DNA of 55,399 nucleotides. Source: Bacteroidales bacterium. GTDB lineage: Bacteria; Bacteroidota; Bacteroidia; Bacteroidales; Tenuifilaceae. The stretch spans positions 1 through 55,399 of the forward strand of contig JABFRB010000039.1 of the NCBI GenBank assembly GCA_013141385.1. Reading direction: 5' to 3'. The translations under genes and the position numbers were made by a program. The notes under the pieces are model-generated. The model ran no database searches and was not told the DNA's origin. It saw nothing but the letters and a program-made list of their open reading frames with translations. Below, piece after piece: positions 37,340 to 47,056 of this stretch. The first letter of the stretch is position 1. Each line of letters starts with the position of its first letter.

Positions 37340-38345
37340 AATGATAATATTTTGGAGGAATTATTTTTATTAATTGCTCATAAAAAATATCTGTAAGCAG
37401 GAGGGTTCCTTTATAGTTATAATGTTCATCTTTATGATAATGTGTGGTTTCATCGAAATTACCACATACTGGAAGTACTGGAATGGATTTAAAACTAGTT
37501 GCTTTGGTACATTTGAAAATGAATAAATATAGTTTTATGTTTTCATTTTTTAATTTATCGTTTTCTTCAATAAGTAATTGTGTGGTTTTATTTTTGGTAA
37601 ACAAAACCTTGGGACCATATACACTAACTTTATCTTCAACAATAAATTTGCAATACTCACCTAATTTGTTAGTATTATATTCGCCATAGTATCTTACCAG
37701 TGCTCTAACAGTTTCGACATTTTTAACAATTTTTCTTAAAAATGAATATGGATAAAACTCATCAACCAATTTTTTAACATGTTCTTTGGCTTTTGTATTA
37801 CCATACGGATATTCAATAATATTATTCCTATATACTTCTTTTACTATCTTATCATCACTAAATACACCGGAGAATTCAAATAAAACCATATCCGGTTTAA
37901 ATTGCACCACATCTTTTTCAATAGATTTAAATAAGGAATAAGAACGGTTAGCACCTCCAACCCCAAAATTTAGGATTTCAACATTATATCCATTTTGTTG
38001 AAATTTATCTTGTAACATAAGAGGAAAACTTGAACTGTGCCCCTTAATATGTATCCCTCCAGCTACAGGGCATGCCCCTATAATGGCAATCCTAAAAAAA
38101 TTATGGGGTTTTGCTAATGGCCAATCTTCTCCAATATATCCATATTTATTTATATGCATTTCCTTTCCACCTTTAGTAAAAGTTGCATTAGCAAGATACT
38201 TATAACTCAATACCGAATCTATTTGGTAAATAGGCGGATGTTCCATTGTGGTATCTTTGTGAACAATCCTGTAGACAATTTCCACTAATAGGAATAATAC
38301 CATTAAAGAAATTGCGATTTTTAAACCTAATTTTAAAAGTTTCAT
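37323..38345 (-). CDS. Membrane-anchored SGNH/GDSL-like protein with altered active site
   Basis: The 340-residue protein starts with a membrane anchor (residues about 8-28). The SGNH fold is seen in FRIAIIGACPVAGGI (block I), ILNFGVGGANRSYSL (block II) and HKDEHYNYKGTLLLTD (block V, D-x-H). The block I Ser of the usual GGS motif is Cys here (GAC), and block III shows EFSGVFSDD without the expected G-x-N-D. Similar proteins occur in exopolysaccharide clusters, where active members act on acetyl groups. This copy may be inactive or use Cys. It is the first gene of the cluster. Confidence 0.65.
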   Translation of the reverse strand: MKLLKLGLKIAISLMVLFLLVEIVYRIVHKDTTMEHPPIYQIDSVLSYKYLANATFTKGGKEMHINKYGYIGEDWPLAKPHNFFRIAIIGACPVAGGIHIKGHSSSFPLMLQDKFQQNGYNVEILNFGVGGANRSYSLFKSIEKDVVQFKPDMVLFEFSGVFSDDKIVKEVYRNNIIEYPYGNTKAKEHVKKLVDEFYPYSFLRKIVKNVETVRALVRYYGEYNTNKLGEYCKFIVEDKVSVYGPKVLFTKNKTTQLLIEENDKLKNENIKLYLFIFKCTKATSFKSIPVLPVCGNFDETTHYHKDEHYNYKGTLLLTDIFYEQLIKIIPPKYYHYEPKK

Positions 38346-38914
38346 TTTTTTGATAGTTTTTTGGTAAAACCTATAGTGACTTTTATTTCCTACTTGGGCA
38401 ATATCGGTTGGTATCTTTTTGTTTTAAATAAATACGACTTCGTTTGGTCAATTAGCATGAAAATCTTACTAACTAACAAATACTTAACTCGTTCTTAGGA
38501 CATTTTCAGGCTAGAACGAAAACACTTGATGATTTATGGAAATAACTTCTTGTTGAACTAAATAATAATTAACGAACCATCTGCTGGGAATTGTTAACAA
38601 TTATCGTCATTCTGAGTTTATTTACCTTATATCAAATAAAACTTAATTTGACTAAGTTTAATTTGATAATAACAAACCTAATAATTTTTGAGTAAAAAAC
38701 TATTTTTATATGTTATTTTTCTTTATAAAACTTTATAACTTATTATTCTATAAATTGTGTCTGTTTGTAATACGATAAGATGTCATTGTTTGAAATATTT
38801 GAAGAGTATTGTTAATGATATTCAGAAATCAAATCAATCTGAAAGCTTGTTAAGAGATGGTTGCTATTTATTAAAATGATAATAAGAGACCTATTAAAAA
38901 ACAAAATGTTACAA
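38346..38914. other. Gene-free stretch of about 570 bp
   Basis: I see no gene. It holds a strong inverted repeat (38630-38668, separate entry) and a perfect 14-bp palindrome aattgttaacaatt at 38589-38602. A minus-strand TAGGTTTG at 38673-38680 fits TAnnTTTG but has no clear -33 partner. Confidence 0.5.
38630..38668. terminator. 16-bp inverted repeat downstream of the OmpA gene
   Basis: The arms 38630-38645 and 38653-38668 pair over 16 bp with one mismatch around a 7-nt loop. The stem is very AT-rich and lies about 250 nt beyond the stop of the OmpA-family gene on the minus strand. It could be a terminator, or an operator before the exopolysaccharide genes. Confidence 0.45.
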
Positions 38915-40837
38915 CTATACCCCCGTTATTTTAACCTCAGTTCTTCTATTTAAGGAGCGACCCTCTTCTGTTTTATTATCAGCAATGGGTTTTGTTTCGC
39001 CATACCCAACCCATTTTACTCTTTCCGGATCTACTTGATGGGCTATAAGATAATCGACAACCGATTTTGCTCTGTTTTTGGATAGTTTCTGATTATACGC
39101 ATCATCTCCTTGATTATCGGTATGACCTCCAACCTCTATGCGAATAGTTTTGTTAGATATTAAAAGATTTAGCAGCTTGTTTAGCTCAACCTTTGATTCT
39201 GGTTTAAGTTCATAGGAATCGGTTCCAAAGAAGATATTTCGCATCTGCATAATTTGGTTTACCTTGATTGGATCAAGGGCGATGTCTTTCCTAAATGGTT
39301 TATCGATTGAATGAGTACCCTTTAGCTCAAAATGATCGGAGAAGAATAGATAGCCTGTGGCAGATGCATAAAAGGCATAGTTTTTTTCTGTTGGGATACA
39401 AACCAGAAAACTACCATCATCGGATGAAAGGGATTTCATTATTTCATGTTCAGTATTGAGATCTACAAGTGAAAAGTTGGCTTTTAGGGGTTTTCCATTT
39501 TCAGAATCTTTGATAGTTCCTGTTAAATATGATGCTGGGATTGGTTGAATTGAAGGATCTAGGTTAAACGTGAATATATCTCTTCCGCGTTTAGTATCCC
39601 GATCGGATGAGTAATAGGCTGTTGTACCCCGTGCATTGACAATAAGCCCATCCTCATCACGATAGGTATTAATCGGATATCCAAGGTTTTTGGGGGTAGA
39701 CCATGTGCTATCAGCGGATAATCTGGAAACAAATAAATCTAAACCTCCCATTCCGATATGACCATCGGAGGCGAAGTAAAGGGTTTGATTATCAAAATGA
39801 ACAAAGGGGGATTGCTCTTCACCTTCGGTATTAATGGTGTTTCCAAGATTTTCGGGTATTGCCCACGAACCATCATCCTTTAGAGTTGTTTTGTAAATAT
39901 CAAATCCACCGTAACCACCTAGTCTATTGCTAACAAAGTATAACGTTCTCCCATCGGGTGAGATTGAAGGTTGTTTATTCGAAAATTTGTTGCTGTTAAT
40001 GGTCGATAGGCGGGTAGGTGCACTCCAAGTTCCATCAGGGGTTAATTCTGAACTAAAGATATTACAAACCCCACGGCAAACGGTATAGTACATTTTTTTT
40101 CCATCGGAGGTAATGGATTGAGCGCCCTCATTAAACATAGTATTTAAGGGCTTCCCAACAGATTTTATGGGTTCCCATTTCCCTTCCAAATTTCGATGGG
40201 TAATAAAGAAATCTTCTTGCCTATTATGAATAATTTGGTTTAATGATGAATCTTTAGGAATATTAGCCGTTATCACCAAAGTATTTTCATCTGCCGAAAG
40301 GCTAGGCCAATACTCATCAATGGATGAATTAACATTTAATCCAAGGTTAATGGGGTTAAATGGGACAGGGTTTTGAATTGCCTTAATGGCAAATTCACAG
40401 GTTGCTTTACGTTTTTCTGCAACCCCTTTTATTTGAGACTTAATGGTTTGATAACCTAAAAACTTATTGAAATTTGATAATGATGTTTCATACTCTCCCT
40501 TAAATAGGAAAAGGTTACCAAGATTGAAGTAGATATTTGGGAAGAAATCTGGATTGATAGCAATAGCTTTATTTGCAGCATCTATGGCGTTATCAGCTAA
40601 ACGCATCTCCTGATAAATCTGCGAGAGAATTAGGTATGCCTCAATAAACTTTGAATCTTTTTCAATGCTCTGTTTCAGATATTGAATGGCAGACTCGGTG
40701 TCGTATCTCTGGTAAGATTCTGTAGCCTTTTGATATAGCTCAATTGCTCTTTTGTTCGAAGTTGAAAGTTTACCAGTTTGAGCATCAACCTGCAAAACAA
40801 TAAGGAATATAAGTATTGATAAAGCAAGTTTATTCAT
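38915..40837 (-). CDS. OmpA-family envelope protein with TPR and PD40 repeats
   Basis: The 640-residue protein has a signal peptide (1-19), TPR repeats (about 25-150), PD40/WD40-like repeats (for example KFSNKQPSISPDGRTLYFVS and GGFDIYKTTLKDDGSW, about 170-430), a carboxypeptidase-regulatory-like domain (about 436-520) and a C-terminal OmpA domain (IEVGGHTDNQGDDAYNQKLS and the closing SLNRRTEVKI). The OmpA domain binds peptidoglycan from the periplasm. This layout is common in Bacteroidota, including gliding and type IX secretion proteins. No other such genes are near, so a structural role is the safer call. Confidence 0.9.
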   Translation of the reverse strand: MNKLALSILIFLIVLQVDAQTGKLSTSNKRAIELYQKATESYQRYDTESAIQYLKQSIEKDSKFIEAYLILSQIYQEMRLADNAIDAANKAIAINPDFFPNIYFNLGNLFLFKGEYETSLSNFNKFLGYQTIKSQIKGVAEKRKATCEFAIKAIQNPVPFNPINLGLNVNSSIDEYWPSLSADENTLVITANIPKDSSLNQIIHNRQEDFFITHRNLEGKWEPIKSVGKPLNTMFNEGAQSITSDGKKMYYTVCRGVCNIFSSELTPDGTWSAPTRLSTINSNKFSNKQPSISPDGRTLYFVSNRLGGYGGFDIYKTTLKDDGSWAIPENLGNTINTEGEEQSPFVHFDNQTLYFASDGHIGMGGLDLFVSRLSADSTWSTPKNLGYPINTYRDEDGLIVNARGTTAYYSSDRDTKRGRDIFTFNLDPSIQPIPASYLTGTIKDSENGKPLKANFSLVDLNTEHEIMKSLSSDDGSFLVCIPTEKNYAFYASATGYLFFSDHFELKGTHSIDKPFRKDIALDPIKVNQIMQMRNIFFGTDSYELKPESKVELNKLLNLLISNKTIRIEVGGHTDNQGDDAYNQKLSKNRAKSVVDYLIAHQVDPERVKWVGYGETKPIADNKTEEGRSLNRRTEVKITGV

Positions 40838-40854
40838 TTTGATATGTTTTGAGT

Positions 40855-41490
40855 CTATGGAATGTGCATAAATTTATGCGATTGTAAAGATATTTTCCAT
40901 TTGGGATTATTCATAACATAATCAACAAGCCAAGGAATAATAGTTTTAAACTTACTCCATTCGGGTTGTAGGTATAGCTGACAGCTGGATTTAACAAGGT
41001 TGGAATTCTCTTCGGCCCAATTGATATCATCAGGTTCTGATATAATGACTTTTAGTTCATCGGCTTTTAGGTGAATACCATCGGCTGGAGGTTGTTGACG
41101 TTTGGGCGAAAGACAAATCCAGTCCCAATGCCCTGTTAAGTTATATGCACCAGATGTTTCAATGAAGGTCTGAAATCCTTTCTTTTTAAACTCCGAGCAT
41201 AAGTAATCGAGAGGGTATAGGCTAGGTTCTCCTCCTGTAACAACTATTGCCCTTGCTGGGTACGATTCGGCATTGGCAAGAATGTTATCAACGAGAACTG
41301 GAGGAAATATCTCGGGATTCCATGATAGTTTGGAATCGCACCATTTACAACCAACATCACAACCTCCAATACGGATGAAGTAAGCCGCCTTACCAGTATG
41401 ATAACCTTCACCCTGAAGTGTGTAAAACTCTTCCACCAATGGAAGGAGTTTCCCAGAATCAAACTGTTTTACAAACTCGCTTAGTTCCAT
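40855..41490 (-). CDS. queE: 7-carboxy-7-deazaguanine synthase QueE
   Basis: The 211-residue radical SAM enzyme has the marker EEFYTLQGEGYHTGKAAYFI followed by GGCDVGCKWCD, where the three Cys (C-x3-C-x2-C) hold the iron-sulfur cluster. VVTGGEPSLYPLDYL binds SAM. QueE makes 7-carboxy-7-deazaguanine from 6-carboxytetrahydropterin on the path to queuosine. Length is normal for the family. No other que gene is nearby, and the gene follows 64 nt after the phosphoesterase start region without clear co-function. Confidence 0.94.
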   Translation of the reverse strand: MELSEFVKQFDSGKLLPLVEEFYTLQGEGYHTGKAAYFIRIGGCDVGCKWCDSKLSWNPEIFPPVLVDNILANAESYPARAIVVTGGEPSLYPLDYLCSEFKKKGFQTFIETSGAYNLTGHWDWICLSPKRQQPPADGIHLKADELKVIISEPDDINWAEENSNLVKSSCQLYLQPEWSKFKTIIPWLVDYVMNNPKWKISLQSHKFMHIP

Positions 41491-41556
41491 TATATTTTAC
41501 CCACAATTTCAAATTTTTAATCCTACTAAACACTAGAAACTAAAAACTAATTACTG

Positions 41557-43335
41557 CTATTCTTGCTTACTTCCAAACATCAAGTCCCTATCACGCTCTG
41601 TTGCAACTTTAACCCAATCGGCAGGAATTACATTCCATAGGTTTAAAGATTTTGGGGTTACAACCTTCTGCGCTTCAATCCATTTAAGTAAGTAGTATCT
41701 GATATCCTTATCGGTTGAATGTACAAGCCTTGAGTTGAGTTGATCCGCAGGGATTCCACAACCTTGAATCAAATGTCCACCACCACCATTACCACGGAAT
41801 GAGCTGGTTGCAATCCTATAGGTTTTATTAAGATCGAAGGGTGAGCCATCGGCCATTGATGTTATGGTTACTTTATCGCCTTCGGGTTTTGAAACATCAA
41901 CAGTATAAAATATCCCAGCTGCGGAATCAAAGTTATAGTAGTTATTATCGAGTTGTACTTTACCATCTTTCCTAAGTTCAAGGGTTTGATCTTTACCAAG
42001 TTTAAATTTGATAAGATGATCATCACTACTTGTCATGGTATTGAACCAATGGCTATAGGAGTACTCAAGGTAACTGTCAATCTCTTTACCTGTAAGATTC
42101 ATAACGTAAAGAAAGTTCTCAAACTTATAGAGTTTGAACATATCGCGAACATAAACTGGCCCTTTTTTAATTGAGGTGCTATAGGATAGAGGCGCAGCAA
42201 AAGAGATATCAGCTTTGCTAATACTCAACTGTGAACTATGAATAAAATCAATGAATGATGAGGATCCAAAATATGAATCTTGGGTTGAGGTTGATTCGGT
42301 AAAGTCAGCAATTTTACGATTTACAAAGGTTTCAATGTTTTTTGTACAATCTTTAAACTTATCCATAAACAGTGAATCAGGTTTAATGGTCTTTGTTTCA
42401 ATTAATTTGCCTGTTATCTTCTTTCCTAAAACCTTACCTTTTATGTCGATATTTACCTTAATTGTTGCTTCGGAGATAAAACGTGCAGCTGATGTAGGAT
42501 CGAGGATAAGAACAGAGTCTCCGTTGGTGTTTAGGAACTTCTTATTTAATTCATCGTGGTCGTGCCCTATTAGGATAACATCAAAGCCGGGAACTTTCTG
42601 GGCAATGGTTTGAGAGGAGTTCTCGTTCATTACATCATTAGGGTCTTGATCCCCGTATTTAGCATCGTGACCTGAGTGAAATAGACCAATGATAATATCA
42701 GGTTTTTCTGTCTTCTTAATTTGATCTACCCAATATTTAGCAGTGGAGAGCATGCTTTCAAAGCGCATATCGGGCCAAAGTACTTTAGGTAACCAATGAG
42801 GAATGCCAGGGGTTATAAGACCGATAACAACAATCTTCACACCTTCCTTTTGAAATGTTGTGTAGGGTAAAAAGTATGGTTTTCCATCCGATTCGTTTAC
42901 TGCATTTGCAGCCATCCAAGGGAATTTCAATTCATCTCGCATTTTATTGTAAACCTTTGGACCTGCTTCAATATCATGATTTCCTAATGTTGCAGCATCG
43001 TAACCCATGAAGTTAAATACCTGCGATACAATATTCTGGTTGGTTGTATCAATAAAATTTGAGTAATACACTGTTGGTTGACCTTGTAGTATATCACCAT
43101 TATCAAATAGTAAAACATTTTGATCTTTTTTAGCACGCTCCTGCTTTACATACGAGTAAACTTGAGATAAGCTAGATTGTGCAGGTCGGTTATTGATATA
43201 ATCGAACGGGAATATTGAACCATGAACGTCGCTTGTTTCAAGTATTTTTATGGTAACTGTTTTTTGTGCAAATCCTGTGATAGTAGTTAAAAGGAGAAGA
43301 GTGAGGTAGATGCATTTGTAGTTTATCGTTTTCAT
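41557..43335 (-). CDS. Secreted 5'-nucleotidase / 2',3'-cyclic phosphodiesterase-type metallophosphoesterase
   Basis: The 592-residue protein has a signal peptide (about 1-23, ending TGFAQ). The metallophosphoesterase domain shows ILETSDVHGSIFPFDY, LFDNGDILQGQP, ATLGNHDIEAG and VILIGHDHDEL, all metal-binding motifs. A 5'-nucleotidase C-terminal domain follows (SYFGSSSFIDFIHSSQLSIS and SSFRGNGGGGHLIQG). It should release nucleosides and phosphate from nucleotides in the periplasm. Whether cyclic nucleotides are preferred cannot be told. Confidence 0.92.
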   Translation of the reverse strand: MKTINYKCIYLTLLLLTTITGFAQKTVTIKILETSDVHGSIFPFDYINNRPAQSSLSQVYSYVKQERAKKDQNVLLFDNGDILQGQPTVYYSNFIDTTNQNIVSQVFNFMGYDAATLGNHDIEAGPKVYNKMRDELKFPWMAANAVNESDGKPYFLPYTTFQKEGVKIVVIGLITPGIPHWLPKVLWPDMRFESMLSTAKYWVDQIKKTEKPDIIIGLFHSGHDAKYGDQDPNDVMNENSSQTIAQKVPGFDVILIGHDHDELNKKFLNTNGDSVLILDPTSAARFISEATIKVNIDIKGKVLGKKITGKLIETKTIKPDSLFMDKFKDCTKNIETFVNRKIADFTESTSTQDSYFGSSSFIDFIHSSQLSISKADISFAAPLSYSTSIKKGPVYVRDMFKLYKFENFLYVMNLTGKEIDSYLEYSYSHWFNTMTSSDDHLIKFKLGKDQTLELRKDGKVQLDNNYYNFDSAAGIFYTVDVSKPEGDKVTITSMADGSPFDLNKTYRIATSSFRGNGGGGHLIQGCGIPADQLNSRLVHSTDKDIRYYLLKWIEAQKVVTPKSLNLWNVIPADWVKVATERDRDLMFGSKQE

Positions 43336-43789
43336 ACAAATTATTTTTTCGCAAAGTTAGATTAAATAACAGTTCTAACGCATAATTGTTTGTTCCAAAC
43401 ACATCCAATTATTAAGCCACTTTTTCTAATAAAATAGGATGTTTAAAGATCTATTCTTCGAAAAACGTCATTGCTAGCGAAGTAAAGAAATCGGAGTGAA
43501 GTGGAGTTCACCGTAAGTAATCTGTTTCTAATTAGCAGATAGCTTCAGTTGTTTCTTTTCATCAATGACGATTGCATAAACTTATTGGAAACCCTCATAT
43601 TCGTTAGAGTTTGCATTTAAAGTAGGATTATTTAGATTTAAGAACAAGGATCAACGATTTATGATTTCTGATGTTTACGTAATCAGCTTGTTTTCAGGAA
43701 TCTTCTAAAATCGTTGATCCTTGTTCGATATTCAATTTGGAATTAAATCTTACTATTTGGATATACACTAGTTATTTTGCCAAATAAAC
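43336..43789. other. Gene-free stretch of about 450 bp
   Basis: It contains no gene that I can support. The main structure is a long inverted repeat at 43642-43726, listed separately. The remainder is AT-rich with no clear promoter element. Confidence 0.5.
43642..43726. repeat. 19-bp perfect inverted repeat with partly paired loop
   Basis: The arms 43642-43660 and 43708-43726 are exact inverted copies of 19 bp around a 47-nt loop. Inside the loop gatttctga (43663-43671) can pair with tcaggaatc with one G-U, extending the structure. It lies 64 nt past the stop of the Tricorn-like gene, so it may serve as its terminator. The length suggests a small palindromic dispersed element. Confidence 0.8.
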
Positions 43790-46700
43790 CTATTTCGATT
43801 TATCAGGATCGACTGGAATAGGAGGTAAGCTCTTGAAGTTTTTTAGCTTGTCTTTAATCACCTCAATTGCTTTACTTAGCTGGTCATCGATACCAATGTA
43901 CTCTTTATAGGAATCGTTATCAATAACAATGTCTGGATCAACCCCATGACCTTCAATAATCCACTTGCTTGCTTCGGAGCTAAAGCTGGCAAACTCTGGT
44001 TTACGAAGTTCTCCTCCATCAACAAAAGGTAATGAACTCGTAATTCCTACAACTCCACCCCATGATCGTGTTCCAATTGTTACTCCAAGTCCAAGTTTTT
44101 GGAAACCATAAGGGAATAAATCGCCATCGGATGCGGAGTATCTATTTAGGAGTAAAACCTTAGGACCAACATGCGTTTGGGCAGGGATTGTTGATGCATA
44201 GGGTGTGCCTCTCCTCATTGTTTGTCTATAAACCACACGGCTTAAGCGTTCGAGGATCATTGGTGAAACATTTCCACCTCCATTCCCTCTATCATCAATG
44301 ATTAAGGCTTTTTTGGTTAGCTGAGGGTAGAAGTATTTAACAAACTCATTCAAGCCTTCAACTCCCATATCGGGAATATGGATATAACCAACTTCGCCAT
44401 TGGTTGCCTCAGTCACCTTTTTGATATTATTTTGAACCCATGTGTAGTAGTATAGGCTTGATTCATTTGCAATAGGAGTAACCAAAACTTTCCGGCTACC
44501 TGCAAGTTCTGGCTTACTATTGACCACTAGTTCTACAGTTTTATCCGCCTTATCAATAAGCGTTGTGTAGATATCGTTAATGTTTTGTAGGTTTTGACCA
44601 TCAACGGCTAATATAAAATCACCCTTACTAACATTTACGCCAACTTCACGTAGCGGAGAACTAAGAGATTTATTCCATGTAACCCCATCGAGTATTTGGT
44701 TAATTTGGAAGTATCCACTTGAATGTTTACTAAGTTTTGCACCAAGTAAACCAAGTTTGATACGTTCTGGTTCAGGTTTTTCGCCACTATTTACGTAGGC
44801 GTGACCAACATTTAGCTCACCAATCAGCTCACCAATTACGTAGGTTAAATCTGCACGATGGTTAACATATGGAATTAACGCATCATACTTTTTATGCATT
44901 GCTTTCCAATCCAACCCATGCATATTCTCTACGTAAAAGAAATCTCTCATCTGACGCCAGCTCTCATCATATATTTGCTTCCATTCCTTGTGATAATCAA
45001 CCCAAACCTTCATATTACTCAAATCCATTGTTTTTTCGAGGTTGATTTTTGATGTGGGAAGATCGATTACGCTATAGTCCGAATCTTTTTGAACCAACAT
45101 CTTTTTACCATTAGAGGATATTGTGAAGGTGATTGAATCGGCAAGTTCCGTTTCGGTTTTCTTAGCTAGATCGTAAAGTTTTGCAACTTGTTTTACAGTG
45201 CTATATTGATTGAAGTATACTTTACCATCAATGCAATTAACATCCTCATAGGATGAAACATCAACAGGAAGTGCAATAATCCTTGAAAGGATGCCATCAA
45301 AATCGATTTTTACATTAACAGGCGTAACCTCTTTCTTTGGAGTATCCTTCAATTCTTTTTCTGTTTTACTATCGGATTGTTTGGTTGATTCTGTTTTATT
45401 GGCACCAACCTCGTTATTCTCAGGAGCGAATGGCGAAGGGGTTTCCTTTGAAAGCAATATCATATAGATTTTGCTCATATCCTTATAAGCATAGTTCCAT
45501 TCAACGGAGCTATAGATTGGATCGAAATCTCTATCGGAAACGAATAGGAGGTACTTGCCATCATTCGAAAATGTGGGTTGATCTGATTCATACCAATTAT
45601 CGGTTACAGCTTGTTTTGTAGCAGATTCAATATTGTAAACATTTATGATGTGGAATCTATTCATATCGGTAGCTGTATAGGTAACCCATTTACTATCGGG
45701 TGACCATGAATAGTCGTTGATTCGACCAAATTCACTTTTTTCAACTAGGGTTACCTTTTTTGTAGCAACATCAACATACTGTAGGCGACCCAACCTATCG
45801 TTAAATAGGATTTTCTTGCTATCGGGTGACCATGATATTCTAAAGATATAGTTATTGATTCCATCGGTTAGCTTAACTGCTTCGGTGGAGCCATCCTGCT
45901 GCTGCATATAAACTTCGTACTCACCAGATTTATCGGATAAATAGGCAATATATTTACCATCGGGTGACCATACCGCAGCACGATCATGGGCATTGGAGCT
46001 ATTTGTAAGGTTGCGGGTTATCCCTTTCTCTGCAGGAACGGTGTAGATATCACCACGTGCTGAAAATACAACTCGTTCGCCATTAGGAGCGATATCGCCG
46101 CTAAAGATATTCTTACTAGCATCCTTATATGATGGTCTGGAGTATGTGAAGTCATCAATAATGTTAATCGGGATTTTTTCTGATGATTTGGTTGCAACAT
46201 CGTACTTGTATATATAGCCACCGTTCTCAAAGACTATTGTTTTATCGCTAAACGAGGGGAATTTAATATCGTACTCGGTAAAGCTAGTTACCTTGGTTGT
46301 TTCGCCGCTTTTAGTGTTGTATGCGAACATATTCATTGTTCTGTCCCTATCGGATAGGAAGTAGATATTGTCACCAACCCACATTGGTACTATCTCCTGA
46401 GATACTGTATTGGTTATGTTCTTGATCTCTTTGGTATCAAAATCAAAAATTGAGATATCATCGGCCATACCGCCCTTGTAGTATTTCCAAGTTCTAAACT
46501 CACGGAAAACCTTGTTGAAGGCTAACTTTTTGCCATCGGGTGAGTAGGAACAGAAACCACCTGTCATTAATGGTAATTCTTCCGAGATACCACCGTTTAT
46601 TGATACTTTATAAAGTTGGCCTGTAAAGTCGTCGTAGGTTTGTTTTCTGGAGCGGTATATAATTGATTTTCCATCGGGTGTCCAGCTCATCACAATGTTG

Positions 46701-47056
46701 TTAGGGCCCATACGATCCGAAATATCATCGCGATTCAAAGTTGCCGTATAGGTTAACCTTTGAGGAACGCCCCCCTGCGATGGAATTGTGAATATTTCGG
46801 TATTCCCATCATATTGCCCAGTGAATGCAATTTTACTTCCATCGGGAGAGAAGTGGGCAAACATCTCGTAGCCAACGTTATTTGTTAGTTTTCTGGCAAT
46901 TCCACCAGTGAGAGGTACTGTGTATAGATCGCCTGCATAGGTGAAGACAACCTGATTGCCATTTACGGCGGGGAATCTTAATAGTTTTGATTCTTGGCTA
47001 AATGTATTACCAGCAAAAGCTACCAATACAAATATGATAATTACTATTTTCTTCAT
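43790..47056 (-). CDS. Tricorn-like S41 peptidase
   Basis: I place the start at 47056, giving 1088 residues with a signal peptide (MKKIVIIIFVLVAFAGNTFS). An upstream frame start at 47119 would put 21 residues before the signal. Two beta-propeller regions built of PD40-like units (AHFSPDGSKIAFTGQYDG, VWSPDGKYIAYLSDKSG) come first, then a helical linker, a PDZ domain (KGDFILAVDGQNLQNINDIY) and an S41 catalytic domain with DDRGNGGGN and NRYSASDGDLFPYGF, where the Ser of SASDGD is the nucleophile. Tricorn-type proteases degrade peptides passed through the propellers. Here it is exported, so it should act in the periplasm. Confidence 0.92.
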   Translation of the reverse strand: MKKIVIIIFVLVAFAGNTFSQESKLLRFPAVNGNQVVFTYAGDLYTVPLTGGIARKLTNNVGYEMFAHFSPDGSKIAFTGQYDGNTEIFTIPSQGGVPQRLTYTATLNRDDISDRMGPNNIVMSWTPDGKSIIYRSRKQTYDDFTGQLYKVSINGGISEELPLMTGGFCSYSPDGKKLAFNKVFREFRTWKYYKGGMADDISIFDFDTKEIKNITNTVSQEIVPMWVGDNIYFLSDRDRTMNMFAYNTKSGETTKVTSFTEYDIKFPSFSDKTIVFENGGYIYKYDVATKSSEKIPINIIDDFTYSRPSYKDASKNIFSGDIAPNGERVVFSARGDIYTVPAEKGITRNLTNSSNAHDRAAVWSPDGKYIAYLSDKSGEYEVYMQQQDGSTEAVKLTDGINNYIFRISWSPDSKKILFNDRLGRLQYVDVATKKVTLVEKSEFGRINDYSWSPDSKWVTYTATDMNRFHIINVYNIESATKQAVTDNWYESDQPTFSNDGKYLLFVSDRDFDPIYSSVEWNYAYKDMSKIYMILLSKETPSPFAPENNEVGANKTESTKQSDSKTEKELKDTPKKEVTPVNVKIDFDGILSRIIALPVDVSSYEDVNCIDGKVYFNQYSTVKQVAKLYDLAKKTETELADSITFTISSNGKKMLVQKDSDYSVIDLPTSKINLEKTMDLSNMKVWVDYHKEWKQIYDESWRQMRDFFYVENMHGLDWKAMHKKYDALIPYVNHRADLTYVIGELIGELNVGHAYVNSGEKPEPERIKLGLLGAKLSKHSSGYFQINQILDGVTWNKSLSSPLREVGVNVSKGDFILAVDGQNLQNINDIYTTLIDKADKTVELVVNSKPELAGSRKVLVTPIANESSLYYYTWVQNNIKKVTEATNGEVGYIHIPDMGVEGLNEFVKYFYPQLTKKALIIDDRGNGGGNVSPMILERLSRVVYRQTMRRGTPYASTIPAQTHVGPKVLLLNRYSASDGDLFPYGFQKLGLGVTIGTRSWGGVVGITSSLPFVDGGELRKPEFASFSSEASKWIIEGHGVDPDIVIDNDSYKEYIGIDDQLSKAIEVIKDKLKNFKSLPPIPVDPDKSK

